From the NCBI GenBank assembly GCA_028289725.1, contig JANQOH010000474.1, positions 1-7,628 of the forward strand: a DNA stretch of 7,628 bases. The letters run 5' to 3'. The first letter of the stretch is position 1. Each line of letters starts with the position of its first letter. Below are positions 1 through 7,425 of this stretch, piece after piece. The DNA comes from Alphaproteobacteria bacterium (GTDB lineage: Bacteria; Pseudomonadota; Alphaproteobacteria; UBA7887). A model generated the notes under the pieces. That model had not been told where the DNA came from, did no database searches, and worked only from the letters and a program-made list of their open reading frames with translations. Made by a program: the position numbers and the translations under genes.

Positions 1-418
1 GACGCGCGATCAAGGCCTGCGGCGGACTGCGCGCGAACATGGCGAGCGCCGTGAGCGTCTGCTCTAACTCCGCCCGGTGCTTTTCGAACGAGGCCTGACG
101 CTCGGTGTAGCGGTGGTCGAGTTCGGCGATATCGCGTTCGGCTTCAAATAGCTGTGCCTCGCGATCTTGAATCTGGGCCGCCGCGTCGATCAATTCCTGG
201 CGTATCTCTTCGACCTGGCCCGACGCATCACTGACGTCGTTGTCGAGTCCTTTCACGCGTTCTTCGCGTTCGCGGATCGCGTCCTCGATGCGTTTGAGTT
301 GTTCTTCGGGGTCGTCGCCGTCGCGCGCGGTCGCCTCAAGTGCGATCAGGGCCGTCAGCAGCACCGCCAGACCCAAGCCTGGCCAGCGCCATCTTGTGTT
401 CCCGTCAGCCCGCCACAC
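1..418 (-). CDS. EnvC-like murein hydrolase activator, N-terminal part (runs off left edge)
   Basis: I translated this by hand; 139 codons are visible before the window ends, so the C-terminal LytM/M23 peptidase-like domain is outside. The start is taken as GTG at 418, which gives an Arg-containing n-region (about residues 1-13), a hydrophobic stretch (14-30, LGLAVLLTALIALEATA) and a plausible signal-peptidase site near 30-31. Residues 36-125 are highly charged (Glu, Arg, Asp, Gln) with the heptad look of a long coiled coil. Residues 121-138 (TLTALAMFARSPPQALIA) resemble the segment after the coiled coil in EnvC-family proteins. By family knowledge these are periplasmic proteins that activate amidases or act on peptidoglycan at division. 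The position directly after gpmI fits Alphaproteobacteria. The start overlaps the gpmI end by 14 bases, and no strong Shine-Dalgarno is seen. A TTG at 376 is a weaker alternative because it loses the basic n-region. The catalytic status of the missing domain cannot be judged. Confidence 0.8.
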   Translation of the reverse strand, partial: MWRADGNTRWRWPGLGLAVLLTALIALEATARDGDDPEEQLKRIEDAIREREERVKGLDNDVSDASGQVEEIRQELIDAAAQIQDREAQLFEAERDIAELDHRYTERQASFEKHRAELEQTLTALAMFARSPPQALIAR

Positions 419-1967
419 GGCGCGCCCGCTCGGCGAGCAACAAGGACTGGCCGGTCATTTCGGTCGGCTGCGGCAGGTCAAGAAGGGCCAATATGGTTGG
501 CGCGACATCGGCGAGGCGTCCATCGGCCAACGTCGCGCGGTCGGGGCCGCCAACCAGAACCACCGGCACCTGATTGGTTGTGTGCGCCGTATGCGGTTGA
601 TCGCCATCTGGGCTCACCATTTGCTCCGCGTTTCCATGATCGGCGGTAATCAATAGCGCGCCGTTGGCCGCGTCCACAGCGTCCGCGATTCGGCCCAAGC
701 AGGCGTCCACGGTCTCCACCGCGACGATCGCAGCATCCAAGTTGCCCGTATGGCCAACCATGTCGGTATTTGCAAAGTTCACCACAACTAGATCGAATCG
801 TCCGCTCGCCACGCCGTCAACAACTTTTTGCGCGACTTCCGGCGCCGACATCTCAGGCTGTAAATCGTACGTGGCAACCTTTGGCGAGGCAACCAATGCG
901 CGTTCCTCACCAGCGAACGGCGTTTCTCGGCCACCGTTCAGGAAGAACGTGACATGCGCATACTTTTCGGTTTCCGCGACGCGAAGTTGCGTCAATCCCC
1001 GATCCGCCACGATTTCGCCGAGCGTGTGGTGCAAATCGACTGGTGGAAATAACGGCTCCATGAATTGGGCGAGATCGGTCGAGTATTCGACCATGCCACG
1101 TGCCACCACAAAGCTGTGCACGACCGGTCGATCAAAATCATCGAAAGAGGGGTCGAGCAGCGCCGTAAGGATTTCGCGCGCGCGGTCGGCGCGGAAATTC
1201 GCCATCAGCACGCCGTCGCCGTCGCCGATCCCGGCATAGTCGCCGATCGCGATCGGGAGAACGAACTCGTCGCTCACGTCGTCGGCGTAACTCGCTTCTA
1301 TGGCCGCGATGGCATTCGTCGTGCGCGGGCCGTCGCCGGCGGCGAGTGTCGCGTACGCGACGGCAACACGGTCCCACCGTTTGTCCCGGTCCATGGCGTA
1401 ATAGCGCCCGCTCACCGTCGCGATTTTGACCAGATCGAGATCGCCGATCGCGGCCTCGAAACGCCGTACATAATCCAGTGCGCTGCGCGGCGGCGTATCG
1501 CGGCCATCCAATATGGCATGGACTTTCACAGGCACCCCGGCGTCGGCGACCAAGCGCGCCAACGCGGCCATATGGTCTTGGTGCGCGTGCACGCCCCCCG
1601 GCGACATCAGGCCCATAAGATGGCACGCGCCGCCGGACTCCTTCAGCGCCGCGATCATGGACCGCAGCGCCGCCGTTCGCGCCAAACTGCCGTCCGCGAT
1701 GGCGGCGTCGATGCGCGGCAGATCCTGCATGACGATGCGGCCGGCGCCAATGTTCATATGGCCAACTTCGGAGTTGCCCATCTGCCCGGCGGGCAAGCCG
1801 ACTTCCATCGCCGAAGCATCGATCAAGGCGTGCGGGCAGGTGGCGACAAGATGATCCCAGTGCGGCGTATCGGCGAGCGCGATGGCGTTCGATTCCCGGG
1901 CCTCACGATGGCCCCAGCCGTCCAGAATGCAGAGCACCACCGGGCCTTGCCGATTGCCTGAAGTCAT
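405..1967 (-). CDS. gpmI: 2,3-bisphosphoglycerate-independent phosphoglycerate mutase
   Basis: This enzyme interconverts 3-phosphoglycerate and 2-phosphoglycerate in cytosolic glycolysis and gluconeogenesis, using two divalent metals (usually Mn) and a phosphoserine intermediate. The 520-residue length is normal for the family. Visible motifs are LDGWG with metal ligand Asp16; GNSEVGH with the nucleophile Ser66 (64-70); GGVHAHQDH with His127; LDGRDTPP (153-160); SGRYYAMDRD (186-195); FRADRAR (258-264); EKYAHVTFF with Lys335; NTDMVGHTG with Asp402 and His406; TADHGN with Asp443 and His444; and HTAH ending at His462. All expected catalytic residues appear present. The ATG at 1967 is chosen because the core strand starts about nine residues later. 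The Shine-Dalgarno is weak. It follows rsfS after a 39-base gap holding no gene, and overlaps the EnvC-like gene downstream, suggesting co-transcription. Confidence 0.97.
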   Translation of the reverse strand: MTSGNRQGPVVLCILDGWGHREARESNAIALADTPHWDHLVATCPHALIDASAMEVGLPAGQMGNSEVGHMNIGAGRIVMQDLPRIDAAIADGSLARTAALRSMIAALKESGGACHLMGLMSPGGVHAHQDHMAALARLVADAGVPVKVHAILDGRDTPPRSALDYVRRFEAAIGDLDLVKIATVSGRYYAMDRDKRWDRVAVAYATLAAGDGPRTTNAIAAIEASYADDVSDEFVLPIAIGDYAGIGDGDGVLMANFRADRAREILTALLDPSFDDFDRPVVHSFVVARGMVEYSTDLAQFMEPLFPPVDLHHTLGEIVADRGLTQLRVAETEKYAHVTFFLNGGRETPFAGEERALVASPKVATYDLQPEMSAPEVAQKVVDGVASGRFDLVVVNFANTDMVGHTGNLDAAIVAVETVDACLGRIADAVDAANGALLITADHGNAEQMVSPDGDQPHTAHTTNQVPVVLVGGPDRATLADGRLADVAPTILALLDLPQPTEMTGQSLLLAERARRVAG

Positions 1968-2006
1968 ATCGTCACGTTGTTCCGGGACGGTTTGCCGTGT
2001 GCGACG

Positions 2007-2420
2007 TTATTGCGCCGCTTGTTCCGGCAGAGGCACCGACCACATTTTTTCTAGGTTGTAGAAACTACGCACTTCCGGGCGGAAAATGTGCGCGATGACA
2101 TCGCCCGCATCGATCAGGACCCAATCGGCTTGCGCCAATCCTTCAACGCTCAGGGGCGTCAGGCCGCGTTTCTTCAGCCGCTCCACCAAGTGCTCGGCGA
2201 TCGCGGCCACGTGGCGGTTCGACCGGCCACTGGCGATGATCATGTAATCGGAGATACTGGTTTTTCCGGCGAGGTCGATGACGGTGACGTCCTCCGCCTT
2301 GTCTTCTTCGAGCGAGCTTACCGCGATGCGTTGCACCGTTTCGGCGCGCAGTGTTTGTTTGGCGTCGGCTATTTCGCGCTCCCTTGTCCCGCCTCCAATT
2401 GAACAAATCGAGCCGGCCAC
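2007..2420 (-). CDS. rsfS: Ribosome silencing factor RsfS (Iojap family)
   Basis: RsfS binds L14 on the 50S subunit and blocks joining with 30S, which lowers translation in starvation or stationary phase (family knowledge). The conserved Iojap/RsfS domain spans about residues 33-130 counted from the GTG at 2420. It contains SLEEDKAEDVTVIDL (36-50), SDYMIIASGRSNRHV (57-71), EGLAQADWVLIDAGDVIAHIF (from 93) and the signature YNLEKMW (121-127). The start is uncertain. GTG at 2420 gives 137 residues and a 52-base overlap with the end of nadD. GTG at 2336 gives 109 residues and no overlap. A CTG at 2351 would place the start where I recall the E. coli protein beginning relative to the domain. None has a convincing Shine-Dalgarno. 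It sits next to nadD, the usual arrangement in many bacteria. Confidence 0.93.
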   Translation of the reverse strand: MAGSICSIGGGTREREIADAKQTLRAETVQRIAVSSLEEDKAEDVTVIDLAGKTSISDYMIIASGRSNRHVAAIAEHLVERLKKRGLTPLSVEGLAQADWVLIDAGDVIAHIFRPEVRSFYNLEKMWSVPLPEQAAQ

Positions 2421-2965
2421 GCGCCTGTGGCGCGGATCCGTGTTGCCGACTCGCGGTGAAGACTGCAGCGTACGAAGACCCAGGCGGGCGGCGCTTCATC
2501 CGCAAGCCCACCAACGCGATCGGCGCGTCGGCGAAACCGGTCAAATCGGCGTGCAGCCAGAGAAAACAAAGCCCTAGAAGAATACGTCGGGCGGTCAAAA
2601 ACCGCAATGGGCAGCGACCGGAACAGGTCCGGCCAGGCGCGCCAGGCGGCGAATTGCGCGAGGTTATCCGCGCCCATCAGCCAAACGAAACGGGCGTGCG
2701 GCACGCGGCGTTGCAAGGCGCGCACCGTTTCGACGGTGTAACGGGTGGCCAAGGCGGTCTCGATGTCCGTGACGCGGATGGCCCCCCGCCCGGCCACCGC
2801 CCGGGCGCTCGCAAGGCGCGCCGCGAGGGGTGCCATACCGGCGTCCGGTTTGAGCGGATTCTGGGGTGAAACCAACCACCACACGCAGTCGAGCTTAAGC
2901 TGGTCGATGGCGTGCAGGGCGATATGGCGATGCCCCGCGTGGGCGGGGTTAAACGACCCGCCCAT
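2369..2965 (-). CDS. nadD: Nicotinate-nucleotide adenylyltransferase (5' end uncertain)
   Basis: NadD joins ATP and nicotinate mononucleotide to give deamido-NAD in the cytosol, a late step of NAD synthesis. Counting from the ATG at 2965, the sequence shows GGSFNPAHAGH (2-12) with the nucleotidyltransferase HxGH signature (His9, His12), SPQNPLKP (33-40), TRYTVETV (74-81), WLMGADNLAQF (95-105), the FDRPTYS region (123-129), and the C-terminal SATRIR version of the ISSTxIR motif (173-178). The family's first beta strand normally precedes GGSFNP. Here it is encoded in frame upstream of this ATG (PRIGL just before it), but no ATG, GTG or TTG lies in that upstream stretch. A CTG at 3038-3040 overlaps the proA TGA and would give about 223 residues. 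The coordinates given are therefore the conservative minimum. The last 15 or so residues after GAW look like a poorly conserved tail. Confidence 0.93.
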   Translation of the reverse strand: MGGSFNPAHAGHRHIALHAIDQLKLDCVWWLVSPQNPLKPDAGMAPLAARLASARAVAGRGAIRVTDIETALATRYTVETVRALQRRVPHARFVWLMGADNLAQFAAWRAWPDLFRSLPIAVFDRPTYSSRALFSLAARRFDRFRRRADRVGGLADEAPPAWVFVRCSLHRESATRIRATGAWPARFVQLEAGQGSAK

Positions 2966-3036
2966 CAGGCCGATCCGCGGCCGCCGCTGGGGCGGCAGCA
3001 GCGGCGCAAGGTCGCGGTACAGCGCGCCGGGTTTGC

Positions 3037-4323
3037 TCAGGGCCGTGTCTGCCCGTTGCCCTGGACGACGTATTTGTAGATCGTCAATTGCTCGAGCCCG
3101 ACCGGGCCACGCGCGTGCAGCTTGCCCGTGGAAATGCCGATCTCCGCGCCCATGCCGAACTCACCGCCATCGGCGAACTGGGTCGACGCATTGTGCAACA
3201 CGATCGCGCTGTCGACCTCGTTCAGGAAACGCGCCGCGGTTTCATCGTCGGACGTGATGATGCTGTCGGTGTGCTGCGAGCCATGCTCGGCGATATGCGT
3301 GATGGCTTCGCCGACGCCGTCCACGGTTTTGATCGAGATGATCGAATCCAAATATTCAGTGTCCCAATCCGCGTCCTTGGCCGGCACGATACGCCGGTCG
3401 AACGACTGCACGAATTCGTCGCCGCGCACTTCGCAATTGCCTTGCAGGAAACGGTCGACCAGGTCGGGCAGCATGTCTTCGGCCACCGCTTTGTCGATCA
3501 AAATCGTTTCCGCAGCGCCGCAGATACCGGTGCGTCGCATTTTTGCGTTATAGCTAATCTCCTCGGCCATCTTTGGGTCGGCCGCCTTGTCGATATAGAC
3601 GTGGCAAATGCCGTCCAAATGCTTCAGCACCGGCACGCGGCTTTCATTGGCGACCGCTTCGACCAATCCCTTGCCGCCGCGCGGCACCAAAACGTCGATC
3701 GTGTTGGTCATTTTCAGCATCGCGCCGACCGCCGCCCGATCCTTTGTCGGCACGAAACAGATGCTCGCTTCGGGCAGGCCCGCCACTTTCAATCCGTGCA
3801 CCAGGCACTCATGAATCGCGGTCGAGGTGTTGAAGCTTTCCGAACCGCCGCGCAGGATCGCGGCGTTGCCGGATTTGAGGCATAGGCCGCCAGCGTCCGC
3901 CGTGACGTTCGGGCGCGATTCATAGATCACGCCGATGACACCAAGGGGCACGCTGACACGGCTGATGTGCAGTCCGTTGGGACGGTCCCAATCGGCCAGG
4001 GTCCGGCCGACGGGATCCGGCAATTCGGCGACGTCCTCGAGACCCTTGGCCATCGCCTCGACCCGCGCGTCATTGAGCTCCAGCCGGTCGAGAAACGCTT
4101 CGGACATGTCGGTCTTTCGCGCCGAATACATGTCCTTTTCATTGGCAGCCAGGATGTCCGCGGCACCGGCCCGGATCGCGCCGGCGGCGGCGGCGAGCGC
4201 GGTGTTCTTCGCTTTGGTCGTCGCGGTGGCCAGTACGGCGGCGGCGGCCTTCGCGGCCGCGCCGAGTTCGCGCACTTTGTCCTTCGCGATGTGGCGCTCT
4301 ACCTCTTGAGCCATGTTGATCAT
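3037..4323 (-). CDS. proA: Gamma-glutamyl phosphate reductase
   Basis: ProA reduces gamma-glutamyl phosphate with NADPH to glutamate semialdehyde, which cyclises to pyrroline-5-carboxylate; it is the second step of proline synthesis and works with ProB. The 428-residue length is typical. Motifs are VSVPLGVIGVIYESRPNVT (123-141), the SGNAAILRGGSES cofactor-binding region (151-163), VPRGGKGL (213-220), the catalytic-loop segment NAKMRRTGICGAAETIL with presumed catalytic Cys268, EHGSQHTDSII (346-356) and GAEIGISTGKLHARGPVGLE (392-411). The ATG at 4323 is preferred because it forms an ATGA overlap with the proB stop and has a GAGGA Shine-Dalgarno six bases upstream. A second ATG at 4314 would be 15 bases from it. 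The N-terminal region (21-60) is Ala-rich, which is common for the family. Confidence 0.97.
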   Translation of the reverse strand: MINMAQEVERHIAKDKVRELGAAAKAAAAVLATATTKAKNTALAAAAGAIRAGAADILAANEKDMYSARKTDMSEAFLDRLELNDARVEAMAKGLEDVAELPDPVGRTLADWDRPNGLHISRVSVPLGVIGVIYESRPNVTADAGGLCLKSGNAAILRGGSESFNTSTAIHECLVHGLKVAGLPEASICFVPTKDRAAVGAMLKMTNTIDVLVPRGGKGLVEAVANESRVPVLKHLDGICHVYIDKAADPKMAEEISYNAKMRRTGICGAAETILIDKAVAEDMLPDLVDRFLQGNCEVRGDEFVQSFDRRIVPAKDADWDTEYLDSIISIKTVDGVGEAITHIAEHGSQHTDSIITSDDETAARFLNEVDSAIVLHNASTQFADGGEFGMGAEIGISTGKLHARGPVGLEQLTIYKYVVQGNGQTRP

Positions 4324-5455
4324 GGTGCGTCCTCATTCCGTTTCGGGACCAAAACAAGATCGTCCCGATGGATCACTTCTTCGCGGCCACGATAGCCGAG
4401 AATCTGCTCTATTTCATTGCTTTTGTGGCCGAGAATTTGGCGCACATCCTCGATCGCGTAGGCGCTGAGACCGCGGCCAAGCTCGCGTCCGGCGCGGTCG
4501 TTCACCAAAACCAGGTCGCCGCGCTTAAAGCGGCCATCGGCCGACACCACGCCCGCCGGCAGCAAGCTGTTGCCCGCGCTGAGGGCGCGACCGGCGCCGT
4601 CGTCGATGACCAGATGGCCGGCGGGTTGCAGGCTGCCCGCGATCCAGCGCTTGCGCGCGGTGAGGGGGGACTCCTTGGCCGTGAACCAGGTGCAAGAGCC
4701 GCCGTTCACCAATCCTGCCAGCGCATTATCGGGCGCACCGGCGCCGATCAGCATGTCGCAGCCGGCGCTGATCGCGATGCGCGCGGCGGCGATCTTTGTG
4801 ATCATGCCTCCCGACCCGGTGTCCGACTGACTGCCGCCGGCCATGGCCTCGATCTCCGGCGTGATCTCCGCGATCTCGTCAAGGCGGCGGGCGTTCGGAT
4901 CAATGCCTGGGTCGGCGGTGTAGAACCCATTGATATCCGACAGCAGGACCATCAAATCGGCGCCCGCCATCTGCGCGACGCGCGCCGCTAGGCGGTCATT
5001 ATCGCCGAAGCGGATTTCCTCGGTCGCCACCGTGTCGTTCTCATTGATCAGCGGTAGGGCGCCCAGGCGGAGCAGAGATTCGATCGTATTGCGGGCGTTG
5101 AGATAGCGCCGTCGATCGTCTGAATCTTGAAGTGTCAGAAGGACTTGCGAGACGGTAATGCGATGGCGGTCAAAGGCGTGTTGGTAGGCGTGAGCCAAGC
5201 GGATTTGCCCGACCGCGGCGCACGCCTGCTTCTCTTCGAGCCGTAACGTCTTTCGGGTGAGGCCGAGGCGCCGGCGGCCGACGGCGATCGCGCCCGACGA
5301 GACCAGCATGACCTGCTTACCCGCGGCGCGGAGTGCGGCGACATCGTCGGCGAGCGCCGCGAGCCAGCCTTCGCGGACCGCGCCGTCGTCGCCCTCGGTG
5401 AGCAGCGACGAGCCAATCTTGACCACGATGCGCTGCGCCTTGTCGACGCGGGCGC

Positions 5456-5468
<13 letters not shown>
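4320..5468 (-). CDS. proB: Glutamate 5-kinase with C-terminal PUA domain
   Basis: ProB phosphorylates glutamate at the gamma-carboxyl with ATP, the first and usually proline-inhibited step of proline synthesis. The amino-acid-kinase domain covers about residues 12-260: VVKIGSSLL with Lys17 (15-23), VSSGAIAVG (56-64), INENDTVATEE (141-151), FGDNDRLAARVA (154-165), LLSDINGFYTADP (175-187) and TGSGGMITK (217-225). A PUA domain follows at about 278-355 (GSLQPAG, then GRALSAGNSLLPAGV). The 382-residue length fits the two-domain form. The ATG at 5468 overlaps the end of obgE by 13 bases and has AGAGG seven bases upstream, so coupling with obgE is likely. The stop overlaps the proA start as ATGA, consistent with matched production of the two enzymes, which act in sequence on an unstable intermediate. 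Confidence 0.97.
4330..4334 (-). promoter_or_regulatory. Shine-Dalgarno that decides the proA start
   Basis: GAGGA on the minus strand sits 6 bases before the ATG at 4323 and 15 bases before the in-frame ATG at 4314. It favours the upstream start, which also makes the ATGA overlap with the proB stop. Confidence 0.7.
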
Positions 5469-6483
<1,015 letters not shown>

Positions 6484-6487
<4 letters not shown>

Positions 6488-7026
6488 TGAAGGGCTGCCT
6501 GGGCCTCGATGACAAAGCGGCGGCACGCGACATTGCCGCCGCGGGCGACGCTCAATTGGGTGTTGGTACAAGTGTAGCGGAAGCCGCATTTTTCCAATAC
6601 GCGGCCCGATGCCGGGTTGTCGACATAGTGGCCGGCATAAACGCGTGCGGCGCCAAGCGTATCGAACGCGAAGGCGACGGTGCGGCGCGCCGCCTCGGTT
6701 GCGAAGCCTTGGCCCCAATGGGGCTCGCCGATCCAATAGCCAAGCTCATAGGTGCCGGGGCGCGGATGTCTGAGGCCGACCGATCCGACCAGCGCACCTT
6801 CGCGCTCGATGCCGAACGTGATCTCTTCATCGTCAGGGTGCGGCGACGTTTGCATAGCAATCCACTGTTCCGCCGCGCCGTCCGGGTAGGGATACGGAAT
6901 GCGAGAGGTCATGCGCGCCACGTTCCAATTGCTGCAATAGGTATGCAAAAGGCTCGCATCATCCGCCCGGAACGGCCGAATGATCAGCCTTTTGGTCTCC
7001 AATATCAGGTCCTCGGTCTCGGTCAT
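6484..7026 (-). CDS. GNAT-family N-acetyltransferase (RimJ/RimL-like)
   Basis: This is an acetyl-CoA-dependent N-acyltransferase of 180 residues from the ATG at 7026. It opens with LETKRLIIRPFRADDA (9-24), the typical start of the RimJ/RimL-type GNAT group. It has GSVGLRHP (81-88), the strand ELGYWIGEPHWGQGFATEA (94-112) carrying the acetyl-CoA pyrophosphate loop (HWGQGFAT), and the NPASGRVLEKCGF segment (137-149). RimJ and RimL acetylate ribosomal protein N-termini in E. coli. Because this gene lies between rpmA and obgE, a ribosome-related substrate is an inference only, and small-molecule or other protein targets are equally possible. The frame is open to a TTG at 7056, but that codon lies in the terminator T-tract, so ATG 7026 is preferred. 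The Shine-Dalgarno before it is weak. Confidence 0.9.
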
Positions 7027-7054
7027 GGTCTTGCCGGCGACGGAGGAGGGATCC

Positions 7055-7088
7055 AAAACAAAGAGGGAGATGGCGTCCCATCTCCCTC
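7055..7088 (-). terminator. Intrinsic terminator after rpmA
   Basis: On the minus strand there is a perfect 11-bp stem (GAGGGAGATGG pairing with CCATCTCCCTC; arms at 7078-7088 and 7063-7073) with the 4-base loop GACG. It is followed immediately by TTTGTTTT (7055-7062). This is the standard Rho-independent pattern. The plus strand has no T-tract, so it acts for minus-strand transcription only. It should end much of the rplU-rpmA transcript just before the GNAT-obgE operon. Confidence 0.9.
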
Positions 7089-7109
7089 ATCCGTCTTGTC
7101 CGTTTGTCA

Positions 7110-7134
7110 TGGGCGCCATCGTCGGTGGCGCCCA
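7110..7134 (-). other. GC-rich hairpin between rpmA and the terminator
   Basis: There is a perfect 9-bp inverted repeat, TGGGCGCCA and TGGCGCCCA, with a 7-base loop (7119-7125). It starts 7 bases after the rpmA stop codon. No T-tract follows, so it is not a terminator alone. It may stabilise the rpmA mRNA end or help pause the polymerase ahead of the terminator; both roles are inferred. It is probably not a protein site, although its core is palindromic (GGCGCC). Confidence 0.6.
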
Positions 7135-7141
7135 CCGACTG

Positions 7142-7423
7142 CTATTTTGCGTCACCCGGTCGCGCGGAACCGGCGGCTTCAACCGATACGAAGGTGCGGC
7201 CGAGCTTGCCGCTGCGGAACGACACCTTGCCGTCCACGAGCGAGAAAATCGTGTGGTCCTTGCCCATGCCGACATTTTCGCCGGGATGGAACTTGGTGCC
7301 CCGCTGGCGCACGATGATGTTGCCGGGAATTACGATCTCCCCGCCATATTTCTTGATGCCAAGGCGCCGACCCGCTGAGTCGCGGCCGTTGCGTGAACTA
7401 CCACCGGCTTTTTTATGGGCCAT
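7142..7423 (-). CDS. rpmA: 50S ribosomal protein L27
   Basis: L27 is a small basic protein of the 50S subunit whose flexible N-terminus reaches towards the peptidyl-transferase centre. The 93 residues begin with MAHKKAGGSSRNGRDS, the normal bacterial N-terminus without the cleaved extension of Firmicutes. They continue with GRRLGIKKYGG (18-28), GNIIVRQRGTKFHPGENVGMGKDHT with the core of the fold, and FSLVDGKVSF (60-69). The short C-terminal tail (about residues 80-93) varies between species. The ATG at 7423 is 2 bases past the preceding gene's stop and has a clear GAGGAG Shine-Dalgarno. It is co-transcribed with the upstream gene, presumed rplU, and followed by a hairpin and a terminator. Confidence 0.98.
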   Translation of the reverse strand: MAHKKAGGSSRNGRDSAGRRLGIKKYGGEIVIPGNIIVRQRGTKFHPGENVGMGKDHTIFSLVDGKVSFRSGKLGRTFVSVEAAGSARPGDAK

Positions 7424-7425
7424 TG

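Noticed and set aside
339..392. ATG at 392 after gpmI as a gene start
   Set aside because: That frame hits TGA after 18 codons. The overlapping frame beginning at GTG 418 encodes a signal peptide and coiled coil.
1065..1961. Long open frame of 298 codons on the plus strand, antisense to gpmI
   Set aside because: gpmI is complete with all catalytic motifs. The antisense product is Arg/His/Ala-rich with no recognisable domain, as expected of shadow frames in GC-rich DNA.
1983..1996. Short inverted repeat (ACGG/CCGT) between rsfS and gpmI
   Set aside because: A 4-bp stem is expected by chance in GC-rich DNA, and no T-tract follows.
3088..3885. Plus-strand open frame of 265 codons antisense to proA
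   Set aside because: It mirrors conserved proA sequence and has no domain I can recognise; it is a codon-bias shadow.
6488..6736. In-frame 83-codon upstream extension of obgE
   Set aside because: It is Arg/Pro-rich and overlaps the GNAT in another frame. Obg proteins begin at the MKFLDEAK-type sequence, found at 6487.
7027..7056. Ten-codon upstream extension of the GNAT starting at TTG 7056
   Set aside because: The TTG is part of the terminator T-tract and the upstream hairpin would occlude any ribosome binding site. ATG 7026 fits homologue N-termini better.
7027..7062. Possible promoter for the GNAT-obgE operon
   Set aside because: I could not find a pair of -35 and -10 like elements with sensible spacing; the T-rich run is better explained as the terminator tail.
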